A stretch of 64,000 nt of DNA from Cytobacillus oceanisediminis 2691 (GCF_000294775.2 NZ_CP015506.1:3323501-3387500); one strand, 5' to 3'; shown: positions 49,184 through 59,891, counted from the first letter of the stretch. Notes: generated by a model from the sequence alone, not told the origin. Program-made: numbers and translations.

Positions 49184-50671
49184 TTAAGCATCTATTTTGA
49201 TACTAACCTGGGTATCAGTGTCAGTCTTATCCTCCTTCCCAATTTTCTCTGTACTCCCTAAAATATAATAATCAAGTGTACTTTTAGGTATTTGATTATA
49301 TTCTTTCCTTTTATATAGATAGAAAGCTAATCCTAATACTGTCCAAACAAGTAAGGCGATCAGTGAAGGTGCTCCAAGTGCTGATGGAGACCCAGGAATG
49401 AGCAGCAATCCAAGAAATGAAAGACCGCTTAGTGCACCTATCAGAGCAACCAGTTTTTTGCCGGGTGAGACCATTTTTCCATCGGCTGCTTCTGTCCAGC
49501 TGAATAGCTTATAGGCTGTGAAACAAGTATAAAAGTAGGCAATGGTTACTCCTGTTGCTGACATGTCAACAATCCATAATAGGACGGGACGCCCAAACCA
49601 TGGGGCAAACAGACACACGGCACATGTGAACAGAACTCCTGCATATGGGGTGCCATGCTTCGGATGAAGCCTGGAAAATACTTTAGGAACTACTTTAGCT
49701 CTCCCCATCGCAAACAATAAACGGCTGGAAGATACATAGAATCCGTTAAGCCCTGTGAATACACCCATACAAAGGGAGATTGCGAGCAGAAGCACTCCGA
49801 AGGCACCTAAAGTATCAGAGATGACATCACCTGTCCCCCAAATCGGCTTTCCGGCAACAAGGTTTTGCCATGGCATTGCCACTGCTGTTGCAATAATCAT
49901 AAAGGAGTATAAGATACAGGCTACAATTAACGAATATATGATAAGCATGAATGCCTTCTTAGGAGGAAAATTAAACTCTTCAGCCGCCTGCGGAATGTTA
50001 TCAAAACCAACGTATGCCCATGGAGCAATAGCGATGATTGCGATGATTCCAGTTAGGGCAGGAATCTCGGGCTTAAAAAAAGGCTGAAGATTTGACAGAT
50101 CTGAAGATGGACTTAATAACATACTTAAGGTAAGCAGAAACACACCGGCAACAAGGATAATACAGAATATATATTGGAGTTTACCAGATATGGAAGCACC
50201 CTTTATATTAAAATAGGCAAAGATCAGGAGTGCTGCTGTCGCTATTGCTACTTCACCCAGATAAACCTGCCAGCCGCCTATTTCATATAACAAACCGATA
50301 TTTGTAAACGAGGGAAGCATAAACTTTCCGAGCAAGGCCAATGCAGATGCATTCAGGGCGACAATACAAATATAGCCAAGAGTCAGAAACCATCCGCAAA
50401 TAAAAGCATGATTCCTCCCAAACCCGATATATGCATAAGCAAATTCTCCGCCGGAAACAGGATACTTTTCAATTAAAACCCCATAACTGACAGCAATCAC
50501 CATCATTAATAAAGCACCAATGGTTAACCCGATCACCGCACCAATCGGCCCTGCTTTCCCCATCCATTCAGTTGGCAGAATAAATGCTCCCCAGCCAATG
50601 GCAGAACCAAGCGCGATAGCCCACACCCATTGCGGCTTAAACGTTTTTTCCAGCTGTACCCTTTCTTCCAT
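49184..50671 (-). CDS. APC-family amino acid/amine permease
   Basis: 495 residues with about 12 spans. The first span region WAIALGSAIGWGAFILPTEW is the family's glycine-rich helix, and SGGEFAYAYIGFGRNHAF follows. ATG at 50671 follows GGAGGGGAAAAC. It lies 143 bp downstream of the broken amidohydrolase gene. In this cluster it may import taurine or another amino compound; not proven. Confidence 0.86.
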   Translation of the reverse strand: MEERVQLEKTFKPQWVWAIALGSAIGWGAFILPTEWMGKAGPIGAVIGLTIGALLMMVIAVSYGVLIEKYPVSGGEFAYAYIGFGRNHAFICGWFLTLGYICIVALNASALALLGKFMLPSFTNIGLLYEIGGWQVYLGEVAIATAALLIFAYFNIKGASISGKLQYIFCIILVAGVFLLTLSMLLSPSSDLSNLQPFFKPEIPALTGIIAIIAIAPWAYVGFDNIPQAAEEFNFPPKKAFMLIIYSLIVACILYSFMIIATAVAMPWQNLVAGKPIWGTGDVISDTLGAFGVLLLAISLCMGVFTGLNGFYVSSSRLLFAMGRAKVVPKVFSRLHPKHGTPYAGVLFTCAVCLFAPWFGRPVLLWIVDMSATGVTIAYFYTCFTAYKLFSWTEAADGKMVSPGKKLVALIGALSGLSFLGLLLIPGSPSALGAPSLIALLVWTVLGLAFYLYKRKEYNQIPKSTLDYYILGSTEKIGKEDKTDTDTQVSIKIDA

Positions 50672-50814
50672 GTTTTCCCCTCCATTATTAAGGCTTCTCT
50701 CAAATCTATTAAGGACTGCGTAATCTTGTTGAGCTAATGCCTCATCCTTAAACGGAGCAAAAGCTGACCCCTGGCTTTTGCTTCAGTATTAAGGAGTTTT
50801 TCAATAGTGGTTAT

Positions 50815-52087
50815 CTATGAATGAATATAAGCTTTTTCTGTATTCTCCCACACAACCTTACCGGAAATAATCGTCGCCAAGATAGGAATATCTTTTAATT
50901 CCATTGCTGGACAAGTTAGAGGATCGGCCTCCAGGACAACAAAATCTCCTCTTTTTCCTTTTTCAATGGTGCCAGCAGAATCTTCTTCAAAGTTCAGAGC
51001 TGCCCCGTAAGATGTCATCGCTTTTAAAGCTTCCAGAACATCAATTTTTTGATCATCTCCAAGCACTTCACCTTCTAAAGTGATGCGGTTCACAGCCGCC
51101 CATATGGAAAACAGGGGCGAAATTGGGGTAATAGGACAATCAGAATGCAGTGTGAACAGCAAATTGCGGTCAACCGCATCAGCCAAAGGATTAATTCTAG
51201 CCGCTCTCTTTTCACCCAGGAATATTCTGCGGTGCCGATCTCCCCAATAGTAAACATGATTGATGAAAAACGAAGCTGCTACACCTAATCTTTGCATGGC
51301 ATCAAGGTCTTCACTGCCGGCAGTCTGTACATGTTCAATCCGATGCCTGTGGTCTTCCATCGGACTTTTTGACAAAACATAATCGAAAGCCTCAAGGATA
51401 GATCCGATTGCCCGATCTCCATTTCCATGAATCGCAATCCTAAATCCTCTCTTATGGAGATCCAGCATTTCTTCTGCAAATTTGTTTTGATCATGCAGCA
51501 GCTCACCATATACAGATTCATCACAATGATAGGGTTTGCGGAGTGCACCTGTAAGTCCCTGGATGGATCCATCCTGAAATAATTTGGCACTATCCAGTGA
51601 AGCTCTGTTTTTAGTGCGTCTTTTTAATTCAAGATCCAGCTGATCTGCAGTATAACCGGAAAAAGCACTTCCCTCTCTTAAAAGATGATGCAAGATCATT
51701 AGCCGCATATTCATCGGATTCTTTCCTGAATTAATGGCCGCTATATGCGCATTTAATTCCTCTATTCCTCTGTCAAGGCCCACACCGGCATCTGTACATG
51801 TGGTGATCCCCTGAGATTTTATTCCGTGGGGATCTGCAATCAACATAATTCAGCATTTGGCCGTACATTAATAAATGACTATGAGTGTCTATAAAACCAG
51901 GAAGCAGCGCAGCCCCTTTTAAATCCAGGATCTCAATATCAGGACCGTCTGGAACTTCCGTACGATGCGGCTCGTTTTTATTCCAAATTTTTTCGATGAT
52001 GCCATTTCTGACAAGCAGTGATTTTGCCTTAGTATTATGTGGATCAAGCGTGATGATATTTGCATTTTTTATGATAAGGATACTCAC
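50815..52087 (-). pseudogene. YtcJ-type amidohydrolase, disrupted by internal deletion and frame change
   Basis: The N-terminal part (GTG at 52087 after AGGAGGGATAAGG) reads MSILIIKNANIITLDPH to PGFIDTHSHLLMYGQ, YVDCRS. The rest is in another frame from about 51846: ADPHGIKSQGITTCTDAGVG through IEHVQTAG, FTLHSDCPITP and GTIEKGKRGDFVVLEADPL. Full YtcJ-like proteins have about 530 residues; here the segment of roughly 120-150 residues between the HxH motif and the DAGVG motif is missing, and the frames meet near the GCAGATCCCCAC bases. Both losses make it inactive. Confidence 0.85.
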
Positions 52088-52103
52088 CCTTATCCCTCCT
52101 TAT

Positions 52104-53564
52104 TTAGACAGCTTTGTTTTCTGCTGAATCGATAGCGTCTATCTTTCTATTTGCTGAAGGAAGGTCTTCCCAGTAAACAGCTATTACATTTTCTGATGAT
52201 GAATGTTTTGTCCAGAGACTAATTATGACAAGCGAACAAAAAGAGATGATAAAGCCAGGTATGGTCTGATCTATTCCTGTATGGAGAAGAGGCCATAGAA
52301 TGGTCGTGAAACAAGCAAGAAGCATGCTGGAAATGACAGCGGTGTTGGTTGTCCTTTTCCAAAACATAATAGCCAGAAACGGAAACACCAGAGTGGTTGC
52401 TGACAGCCTGAGTGCCCATTGATACATACTGACTATATCTGTTAATGCAAAGGCAACTGCCAGTGATAATACCGATATAATCACTACACTCAAGCGGGAA
52501 ACAAACATCATTTGCTTTTCTGTTGCATTGGGATTTAATAGCCGGTGATACAAATCCTGAGTAATATTAGAGCTTCCCTGTAAAATGAAGGAGTCTGCAC
52601 CTGTCATAAGTGCTGATAGGAGTCCGATCAGAATAATGCCGCCAATATACGGAGGAAGCATTTCCACGGTTACATAGGAGAAAATTAAATCTGGGTGAAT
52701 ATCGGCTGGCACAAATTGCCTTGCCATAATTCCTATACTATAAGGAAGCACAGAAATACATAAAGTAATGGCATAACCGGTTAAGCCTGCTTTAATGGCG
52801 ATATCTTCTGTCTTAGAAGCAAAGATCCGCTGCCATGTAGATTGCCAGACCAAGTAGAACGGAGCCACAGAAAGAGCAAAAAGCAGTACATCCCCAAGGC
52901 CATTCGCACCAAGCGGAGTCAAAAAATCTCTCGGCGTGTTACTGAGAATGTGTTCCATTCCTCCGCCAAATTGCAAGGCGGCATATGCAAGCATAACAAT
53001 CCCTGCAATCAGAATTACGCTTTGAATGGCATCCGTTACAATTGTCGCTACTAAGCCGCCCAAAATCGTAAAGCCGAGAATCAAAATAAAAGACAGCACA
53101 ATTCCAGTTTTCACATTCATATTAAAAGCAATGCTGAATACGGTACTCATCCCTACAATCTGCAGGGCAGTAGTGGGTACTGAGTAAATGAAAGCAGATA
53201 ACACTGATGGAATGATACCGGTTTTTGATCCAAATCTTTCACTAAATAGGTCCGCCAGTGTATATAATCTCTGTCTTCTTAATGGACGGCTAAAGAAGAA
53301 GATCAAGAGCATACTGACAAGCATGGCTGGTAAAGCAAATTTAAAAAATCCCGATACGCCCATTGTGAATCCCATTCCAATCCAGCCAATAAAAACAGCA
53401 GCGCCGCAATTCGTGCTGATGATTGTGCCGACAATATTCCAAAAACCCATATTCCAGCCTGCAATTAAATAACTGTCTGAGGTTTTTATTTTTGTAAAAT
53501 AATAGATTCCAATTGCAAACATGAATATGAAATACGCCAAAATGTATCCAAAATACCAGCCCAT
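52104..53564 (-). CDS. Sodium:solute symporter (SSS family)
   Basis: 486 residues with about 13 spans. Typical segments are GWNMGFWNIVGTIISTNCGA, FSRPLRRQRLYTLADLFSER and LLSALMTGADSFILQGSSNI. ATG at 53564 follows GGGGGCAGTCG. It lies just downstream of xsc in the same direction, with a terminator and repeat array between, so it is probably separately transcribed. A sulfonate or carboxylate substrate is possible. Confidence 0.87.
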   Translation of the reverse strand: MGWYFGYILAYFIFMFAIGIYYFTKIKTSDSYLIAGWNMGFWNIVGTIISTNCGAAVFIGWIGMGFTMGVSGFFKFALPAMLVSMLLIFFFSRPLRRQRLYTLADLFSERFGSKTGIIPSVLSAFIYSVPTTALQIVGMSTVFSIAFNMNVKTGIVLSFILILGFTILGGLVATIVTDAIQSVILIAGIVMLAYAALQFGGGMEHILSNTPRDFLTPLGANGLGDVLLFALSVAPFYLVWQSTWQRIFASKTEDIAIKAGLTGYAITLCISVLPYSIGIMARQFVPADIHPDLIFSYVTVEMLPPYIGGIILIGLLSALMTGADSFILQGSSNITQDLYHRLLNPNATEKQMMFVSRLSVVIISVLSLAVAFALTDIVSMYQWALRLSATTLVFPFLAIMFWKRTTNTAVISSMLLACFTTILWPLLHTGIDQTIPGFIISFCSLVIISLWTKHSSSENVIAVYWEDLPSANRKIDAIDSAENKAV

Positions 53565-53635
53565 CGACTGCCCCCTTTATTTTTTCTTAATATTCTGTAA
53601 ATTATTGACAGTAATATCTTTTATTTGGATTCCAC

Positions 53636-53735
53636 TATATTGGTCACTTCCCTATGATTATAGGTCAGATTTAGGATTTATCGGTCATTTTTTATTTTAA
53701 TCGGCCATCTTTTCTAATATATCGGTCAGTCCGCG
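53636..53735. repeat. Five-copy 20-21 bp tandem repeat, TGACCGATAT family (inverse)
   Basis: GGTCA or GGCCA occurs at 53642, 53663, 53683, 53703 and 53724, spacing 21, 20, 20, 21 bp, mostly as ATCGGTCA. It is the reverse complement of the motif repeated at 10404-10479. Confidence 0.82.
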
Positions 53736-53799
53736 TCATAGGAACTTTCTAACATCAGCATAATAACGATCTCTTCAAACTCGTAAGCTTTCCTTTAAA

Positions 53800-53832
53800 A
53801 AGGAGCTTAATCAAAAATCTATTAAGCTCCTT
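53800..53832 (-). terminator. Terminator of the taurine operon after xsc
   Basis: AAGGAGCTTAAT and ATTAAGCTCCTT form a perfect 12-bp stem, followed on the minus strand by TTTAAAGG. It starts 9 nt past the xsc stop. Confidence 0.9.
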
Positions 53833-53841
53833 CCATTTTAC

Positions 53842-55611
53842 CTACCAGTTTTTATGATCCAGGTGAGCATATTTCGGCAGAAGGCGAGTCGGCATCTTTA
53901 ACGCATCTTTGCGGAATGGAGGTGCCAATTGCGTGCCATCCACCTGAATATCAATGACTGTCGGTTTATTGGATTTTATAGCCTGGAGAATGGCTGGCCC
54001 TACATCCTCAGGTTTATCTACACTAATTCCTTGTGCCCCCATGGACCTTGCTACCTCTGCAAAGTCGGGATTCTGGATATCTGCTCCTACAAAGCGATTA
54101 TTATAGAAATCTACTTGGTTCTTCTTTTCTGCACACCAGGCATTGTTATTAAAAACACATGCCACTACTGGAATGTTTTCCTCTACAGCCGTACTTACTT
54201 CATGCAGGCTCATTCCCCATGCGCCATCCCCTACGATGGCCACTACAGGGCTATTCGGATTTGCAAGCTTAGCGCCTAATGCTGAAGGATAGGCAAAGCC
54301 TGTATTCCCAAATGTTAAGGCTGCCACATGCTGGCGGCCGGAATTGAATTTTAAATAGGCATTTGCGGTAGAAGATACATTCCCGATATCTGTAGTAACA
54401 ATCGCGTTTTCCGGAAGGACCTTAGTAAGCTCCAGGAGCGCCCTGCGCGGATTGATTGGATTTCCTTCCACCATGGCCAGATCCACAAGTTCTTTTTCCC
54501 ATTGCTCTTTTTCATTTGTGACTCTTGCCATTCTTTCAGAATTGAATTGCTTACTTGGTACTTTTTCTTTTAGCCGTTTTGCGATTTCAACAGAAGCTGC
54601 TTTTGCATCTCCAATGATCCCAATTTCTACTGGATGGGTCCTGGCGATATTGCGTGGATTGATATCAATTTGGATAATCTTTGCGTTTTTCGGAAAATAA
54701 TCAATGTCATAGCATGGCAATGTTCCAAATACAGATAATCTAGTACCGATAGCCAGCACCACATCTGCATCCTTTAATGTGTTCATAGCTGCTTTTGACC
54801 CCATATATCCAATAGGTCCTACCGCTAAAGGTTCATTTGCCGGGAAAGCATCATTATGCATATATGAAACAGCTACAGGAATCGTTAAGTGATCGGCAAT
54901 TTCCTTCACTGCCTCTATTCCATCTGAATCCACTACTCCCCTGCCGGAAATGATGACTGGGTTCTTGGCAGAAGCAATCAAATCCACAGCCTGATCAATC
55001 TGCTCTAATGATCCGCAGCCCCTATTATCAACACGATATTGATGCGGTTCAAGAATGACATCTTCTACTTCCCCATAAAAATAGTCCCGCGGAATATCAA
55101 AGAGCACTGGACCTCTCTCTGCGTAAGCGATTCTAAAGGCAGTCCTCAGGCAATCTGCCACACGCCCCGGATGTGTGACCCGAACGGTTTCCTTTGTAAT
55201 TGCTTTAAAAACTGAAACCTGATCACACTCCTGGAAACCGTCCCATCCGACTGTAGGTGTTCCCGCTGATGGAGAAATAACGACCATAGGGGTGTGTGCC
55301 TGATTCGCAGCGGCAACAGATGTTACCATATTGGTGATTCCTGGCCCATTTTGGCCAATCACTACTCCTGCAATTCCGCTAACTCGAGTATAGGCATCTT
55401 CCATGTGGGCAGCGCTTTGCTCATGCCGCACACCGATGAAGCGGATCCCGGCAGTTGGAAGCAAGTCTAATAGATCCATAAATGCCGATCCCAAAATCCC
55501 GGAAATATGTGTGACACCTTCCTTGACCAAAGTTTCTACAATAGCCTCACTTGGTGTCATTTTCACCTTTTTTGTTTTGATTTCTGCTAATTCTTTTTCT
55601 GCTTTTGCCAT
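53842..55611 (-). CDS. xsc: Sulfoacetaldehyde acetyltransferase
   Basis: Thiamine diphosphate enzyme that converts sulfoacetaldehyde and phosphate into acetyl phosphate and sulfite. It has 589 residues, the usual length. The N-terminal [26 protein letters not shown]-like [27 protein letters not shown] and the TPP-binding [11 protein letters not shown] ... NNNAW, followed by [17 protein letters not shown], are close to known Xsc proteins and separate it from acetolactate synthase. ATG at 55611 has GGGAG 8 bp upstream; the GTG at 55620 lies inside that site. It follows the aminotransferase by 95 bp. Confidence 0.9.
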   Translation of the reverse strand: MAKAEKELAEIKTKKVKMTPSEAIVETLVKEGVTHISGILGSAFMDLLDLLPTAGIRFIGVRHEQSAAHMEDAYTRVSGIAGVVIGQNGPGITNMVTSVAAANQAHTPMVVISPSAGTPTVGWDGFQECDQVSVFKAITKETVRVTHPGRVADCLRTAFRIAYAERGPVLFDIPRDYFYGEVEDVILEPHQYRVDNRGCGSLEQIDQAVDLIASAKNPVIISGRGVVDSDGIEAVKEIADHLTIPVAVSYMHNDAFPANEPLAVGPIGYMGSKAAMNTLKDADVVLAIGTRLSVFGTLPCYDIDYFPKNAKIIQIDINPRNIARTHPVEIGIIGDAKAASVEIAKRLKEKVPSKQFNSERMARVTNEKEQWEKELVDLAMVEGNPINPRRALLELTKVLPENAIVTTDIGNVSSTANAYLKFNSGRQHVAALTFGNTGFAYPSALGAKLANPNSPVVAIVGDGAWGMSLHEVSTAVEENIPVVACVFNNNAWCAEKKNQVDFYNNRFVGADIQNPDFAEVARSMGAQGISVDKPEDVGPAILQAIKSNKPTVIDIQVDGTQLAPPFRKDALKMPTRLLPKYAHLDHKNW

Positions 55612-55705
55612 TACGAGCACTCCCTTTCCGGTTTTAAAAGTTCCATATATTTAAATGGATAGAAGCCCTGTAAAAAAGAGCTCTCATCCAGATACAACTT
55701 TTTGT

Positions 55706-57067
55706 CTAAATCTCCTTAAATGCACTTTCGACCGTCCTGACAACGAATTTTAAATCTTCTTCTGTAGATGAAAGTGGCGGAGCTATAATAAGGACATTAT
55801 TGAAACCAGGCACTGTATCCCCATTTCTGCCAATGATCAGGCCTTTTTCTTTACATAGTGCAATGACCTTTGCCATTAATTGATCTGATGCCGGCTGCTT
55901 TGTTTCCTTATTTTCAACCATTTCAATTCCATACAAGAAACCGGCGCTTCTGACTTCGCCTACATTTTTATGAGTCTGCAAATCTTTTAAGCTGCCTAAA
56001 ATGCTTTCACCCAGAATCTCTACCCTGCTGACAATATTCTCTCTTTCGATTATTTCGATATTTTTCAATGCAACCGCACAGCTTGCCGGATGTCCGCCAT
56101 ATGTTGAGACATGGCGGAAATGGTTATCTGTACCTTGCTCTTTAAATTTCTCATAAATTCTGGAATGCACTGCCGTAGCACCAAGCGGGAGATAGCCGCT
56201 TGTCAACCCTTTTGCCATCGTTACGATATCAGGCTGAACCCCCGCCGAATGCATAAATCCAAACATTTTACCCGTTCGCCCGAATCCGGATACAACCTCA
56301 TCCATTATCAGGAGGACATCATGTTTTTTGCAGATTTGTGCCACTCTCTGCAGATATTCAGGAGATGGGATAATAACTCCCCCGCCTGAAATGAATGGCT
56401 CCATTATGACCGCAGCAACGGTTTCGGACCCTTCCCATTGGATGACCTGGTCAATCATATCAGCTGCGACTTTATCGCAATCCTTCACATCTTCGCCAAA
56501 TGGACAGCGATAGCTGTAAGGAGGCGGAACATGCAGGAATCCCGGCATGCCAGGATCGTATTTCACTCTCCTGTTGGCCTGTGCAGTAGCACTTAATGCA
56601 CCTAAAGTTGAACCATGATAGGCACGGTAGCGCGAAATAAATTTATATTTACCCGGATGGCCATTCTGATTATGGTATTGCCTCGCTATTTTGAATGCGG
56701 TTTCATTTGCTTCGGAACCGCTATTTGAGAAAAATGTTTTATAGGAATCCCCCAGCAATTCACTAATTTTGGCAGATAACTTAATGGCTGGCGCATGACT
56801 TAATGTGAGAGGGAAATACGACAGCTGCATCATTTGCTCTGCTGCGGCCTCTGCAATTTCTTTCCGTCCGTGTCCCAGATTCAGACACCAAAGACCGGAA
56901 ACACCATCCAAATATCGATTGCCATCCATATCAGTAAACCATGAGCCTTCACCTGATTTGGCTATCATCGGACTGCTTCCTTCTGTATGCCGGCTCATCG
57001 CATGCCATAAGTGTTCCTGATCCTTATCAGTTAACTTTTTGTTATCATTCAGTTCTACTGTAGACAT
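55706..57067 (-). CDS. tpa: Class III aminotransferase, probable taurine-pyruvate aminotransferase
   Basis: PLP enzyme predicted to move the amino group of taurine to pyruvate, giving sulfoacetaldehyde and alanine. It has 453 residues. VSGLWCLNLGHGRKEIAEAA, NSGSEANETAFKIAR, RYRAYHGSTLGALS, DEVVSGFGRTG and MAKGLTSGYLP (PLP lysine) are clear. ATG at 57067 follows GGAGGCAAGCAAT. The specific name rests on its position between alanine dehydrogenase and xsc; other omega-amino substrates are possible. Confidence 0.8.
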   Translation of the reverse strand: MSTVELNDNKKLTDKDQEHLWHAMSRHTEGSSPMIAKSGEGSWFTDMDGNRYLDGVSGLWCLNLGHGRKEIAEAAAEQMMQLSYFPLTLSHAPAIKLSAKISELLGDSYKTFFSNSGSEANETAFKIARQYHNQNGHPGKYKFISRYRAYHGSTLGALSATAQANRRVKYDPGMPGFLHVPPPYSYRCPFGEDVKDCDKVAADMIDQVIQWEGSETVAAVIMEPFISGGGVIIPSPEYLQRVAQICKKHDVLLIMDEVVSGFGRTGKMFGFMHSAGVQPDIVTMAKGLTSGYLPLGATAVHSRIYEKFKEQGTDNHFRHVSTYGGHPASCAVALKNIEIIERENIVSRVEILGESILGSLKDLQTHKNVGEVRSAGFLYGIEMVENKETKQPASDQLMAKVIALCKEKGLIIGRNGDTVPGFNNVLIIAPPLSSTEEDLKFVVRTVESAFKEI

Positions 57068-57130
57068 ATTGCTTGCCTCCTTCTATTTAGTAAAGATTCA
57101 GGTATGCATTGTGTCTCTTCTAATGGGGAA

Positions 57131-58264
57131 TCATGTTGCGGCTGGAATTTTGTTTATTAACTCATGGGTGGATGTATAAGGGTAGTTATGCGCCTCTGCA
57201 ACTCTCTGATGAGTGACCTTTCCATTCATGGTATTGACCCCTTTTTCAAGAAAAGGATACTTAACAATAGAATTTTCAATCCCTGTATTAGCGAGCATTA
57301 AGGCATATGGTGCTGTAGTATTAGCGAGGGCATAAGTGGAAGTTCTTGCTACAGCGCCCGGAATGTTTGGAACCGCATAATGCAAAACACCATGCTTTAC
57401 ATATGTTGGAGAATCGTGTGAGGTAATATGATCGATGGTTTCAATTGAACCGCCCTGATCAATGGCAACATCAATAATGACCGAATTCTTTTCCATTTGC
57501 CTAACCATTTCTTCGGTTACTAACTGAGGTGCTTTTGCACCGGGGATGAGAACAGCCCCTATCACTAAATCGGCATGTTTTACTTCCTGGGCGATATTGA
57601 ACGGATTTGACATGACCGTCCTTACCCTGCCGGAAAAAAGATCGTCCAGCTGGCGGAGTCTTTCAGCACTTATGTCAATGATGCTAACTTCTGCACCGAG
57701 GCCAACTGCCATTTTTGCGGCATTCGTCCCAACCACTCCACCGCCGATAATCACCACTTTTCCTGGCTTCACACCGGGAACTCCGCCTAAAAGGACTCCT
57801 TTCCCGCCATGAATCTTTTCAAGAAATTGGGCTCCAAGCTGGACAGACATCCTGCCCGCAACTTCGCTCATAGGAGTAAGGAGAGGCAATGATCTGTTAT
57901 CCAGCTGAATGGTTTCATAAGCAACCGAGGTAACTTCTTTTTCGAGCAAAGCCTTTGTCAATTCAGGTTCGGCAGCCAGATGCAAATAGGTAAAGAGAAT
58001 CAATCCTTTTCGAAAATATTGGTATTCATCAGGCTGCGGCTCCTTCACCTTCATGACCATATCCGCAGACCAGGCCTCTTCTGCACTTGAAACAACTGCT
58101 GCACCTGCTTTTTCATATTCCTGGTCAGAGATCCCGCATCCTGCACCTGCACCTTTCTCAATCAGTACTGTATGGCCGGCATCTGCAAACGCAGAAACAC
58201 TTGCCGGTACAACAGAAACCCGGTTTTCATTATTCTTTACTTCCTTTGGCACACCTATAATCAT
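57131..58264 (-). CDS. ald: Alanine dehydrogenase
   Basis: Oxidises alanine to pyruvate and ammonium with NAD, regenerating the amino acceptor for the taurine aminotransferase. It has 377 residues. The N-terminal [37 protein letters not shown] and the Rossmann site [15 protein letters not shown] are hallmarks. ATG at 58264 follows GGATGGAGTGATGAC. It is the first structural gene of the taurine operon, 193 bp after the regulator gene. Confidence 0.95.
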   Translation of the reverse strand: MIIGVPKEVKNNENRVSVVPASVSAFADAGHTVLIEKGAGAGCGISDQEYEKAGAAVVSSAEEAWSADMVMKVKEPQPDEYQYFRKGLILFTYLHLAAEPELTKALLEKEVTSVAYETIQLDNRSLPLLTPMSEVAGRMSVQLGAQFLEKIHGGKGVLLGGVPGVKPGKVVIIGGGVVGTNAAKMAVGLGAEVSIIDISAERLRQLDDLFSGRVRTVMSNPFNIAQEVKHADLVIGAVLIPGAKAPQLVTEEMVRQMEKNSVIIDVAIDQGGSIETIDHITSHDSPTYVKHGVLHYAVPNIPGAVARTSTYALANTTAPYALMLANTGIENSIVKYPFLEKGVNTMNGKVTHQRVAEAHNYPYTSTHELINKIPAAT

Positions 58265-58307
58265 GTCATCACTCCATCCTGCAATTTAAAAATAGTACCC
58301 ATCACAT

Positions 58308-58319
58308 CATGACGTCATG
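58308..58319 (-). promoter_or_regulatory. Palindrome in the ald promoter, candidate GntR operator
   Basis: CATGACGTCATG is a perfect 12-bp palindrome 44 bp upstream of ald, between the regulator and the operon it probably controls. Confidence 0.5.
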
Positions 58320-58456
58320 TCGTCCGTACCAGTTGTTGTATGACTAGCCTCAGTTGTAATTAAAACACAACCATTATTTCTTTTCAATATTTTCTAAAAA
58401 TTTTATATTATCGGAATTATCAATAGGTATCATTGGAAAATTGCATAACACTGTAT

Positions 58457-59182
58457 TTAACTAGAATTCTTTGATAGTTTTATTCTAAATGAGTACATAT
58501 CCGAACGAAAATAAGCAGAATAGTATTCTATTAAGTTTCCATTAATGTCTGATAATAACCGTTCAATGTGAAGCACACTTAAGGAACATGGAACACCAAG
58601 CAAATCGGCTTCTTCTTTAGATAAATAAGTGCTTGTAATTATCTGTTCGGCTTCTGCAAACTTTAAGTTCAGACTCTGCTCAAGCAGATCATACAGTGTT
58701 CCCTTTTCAATATCATATTGGGCGAGGCTTTTACCAATTTCAATAGGGTAATACTGACTTTCAAGGGCCAATGGCTTATCGTTAGCATAGCGAATTCGCT
58801 TTATAAAGTATGCCTCTGTAAGTCCGCTGGCTTCCACAATTTCTTTTGCCGGAACAACGATGCCATTATCCAATAATTTTGCATCCGGCTTCATACCCAT
58901 TTTTTTTATCACTTCTGTTGTACTGGTAATATTCCCAAGCCACTCCTCAATCGGTTTTTTTGATATAAAAGTGCCTTTTCCGTGGACTTTCTTTAGCACA
59001 CCTTCGTTTACTAAATGGGAAACCGCTTCTCTCACAGTGCTTCTGCTCACTTTATAGGTATCCATCAACTCTCTTTCACTTGGTATTTTTTCATTGAAAG
59101 AACGATTGTCTATTAACTCCTGCAGCTCATTCTTTAGCTGTATGTGAAGCGGAATAGGACTATTGGAATCTAACTCTGTCAT
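58457..59182 (-). CDS. GntR-family regulator with UTRA domain
   Basis: 241 residues: GntR winged helix (about 10-75: IPSERELMDTYKVSRSTVRE, KVHGKGTFISK) and UTRA ligand domain (about 90-235). ATG at 59182 follows GGAGGCATACATT. It heads the taurine cluster and probably responds to taurine or a breakdown product. The HutC-type class differs from the MocR-type TauR of proteobacteria. Confidence 0.88.
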   Translation of the reverse strand: MTELDSNSPIPLHIQLKNELQELIDNRSFNEKIPSERELMDTYKVSRSTVREAVSHLVNEGVLKKVHGKGTFISKKPIEEWLGNITSTTEVIKKMGMKPDAKLLDNGIVVPAKEIVEASGLTEAYFIKRIRYANDKPLALESQYYPIEIGKSLAQYDIEKGTLYDLLEQSLNLKFAEAEQIITSTYLSKEEADLLGVPCSLSVLHIERLLSDINGNLIEYYSAYFRSDMYSFRIKLSKNSS

Positions 59183-59216
59183 AATGTATGCCTCCTTATT
59201 ATTTTTCTGTAAAATG

Positions 59217-59230
59217 TATAATTAATTATA
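59217..59230. promoter_or_regulatory. AT-rich palindrome upstream of the GntR gene
   Basis: TATAATTAATTATA, a perfect 14-bp palindrome 35 bp upstream of the regulator start. It may be an autoregulatory site, but AT-rich palindromes arise easily. Confidence 0.35.
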
Positions 59231-59394
59231 TAGATTACCTGAATGAATATCCATCCTTTTACAGCAGATGCTGATGCGCGAATTTGAAAATTTTGCTATT
59301 GCCAGGCTGTAAAGTCAGCAGATTATTTGGATAACCAACGAAAAAATGATATTAATTTAATTAGAGTCAATTAATTGAAAAAGGATGATTAATA

Positions 59395-59847
59395 ATGGAT
59401 CACTTCATGAAACGGGCTATAGAACTGGCCATTAATAATGTAAAAGACGGCGGCCAGCCCTTCGGTGCAGTTCTGGTGAAAGAACAGGACATCATTGCTG
59501 AAGGAGTGAATGAATTGCATAAAAAGCATGATGTCAGCGGTCATGCGGAACTGCTTGCTATCCGGCGGGCACAGGAGCAGTTTCAAACGAATGATTTAGC
59601 CGGCTTTACGATGTATGCAAGCGGGGAACCTTGCCCGTTGTGTTTAACTGCCATGTATTTCGCTGGCATCGATAAGGTATACTATTGCCAATCAGTAGAC
59701 GACGCTTTTCATGCAGGCTTAGGCAAGTCTAAAATGATTTATGAGGATTTGAAAAACGCAAGAGATGACAGGGGACTCAAATTGGTGCAAATGCCATTGC
59801 AGGAGGATCAAGACAATCCAATGAAGCTTTGGAAAGAGAACGTTTAA
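59395..59847 (+). CDS. guaD: Guanine deaminase-type nucleoside deaminase
   Basis: Zinc deaminase of the CDA fold, 150 residues. GHAELLAIR (H and catalytic E) and GEPCPLCLTAMYFAG (zinc Cys pair) match the GuaD/nucleoside deaminase group, which turns guanine into xanthine. The C-terminal swapped tail NPMKLWKENV is typical. ATG at 59395 follows AAAAAGGATGATTAATA. It stands alone with a strong terminator behind it. Confidence 0.85.
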   Translation: MDHFMKRAIELAINNVKDGGQPFGAVLVKEQDIIAEGVNELHKKHDVSGHAELLAIRRAQEQFQTNDLAGFTMYASGEPCPLCLTAMYFAGIDKVYYCQSVDDAFHAGLGKSKMIYEDLKNARDDRGLKLVQMPLQEDQDNPMKLWKENV

Positions 59848-59848
59848 C

Positions 59849-59886
59849 AACTAGCCTCCCATCTCTAAGCAGATGGGAGGCTAGTT
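59849..59886. terminator. Bidirectional terminator after guaD
   Basis: AACTAGCCTCCCATCT and AGATGGGAGGCTAGTT form a perfect 16-bp stem, followed by TCTTTTC. Confidence 0.95.
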
Positions 59887-59891
59887 TCTTT

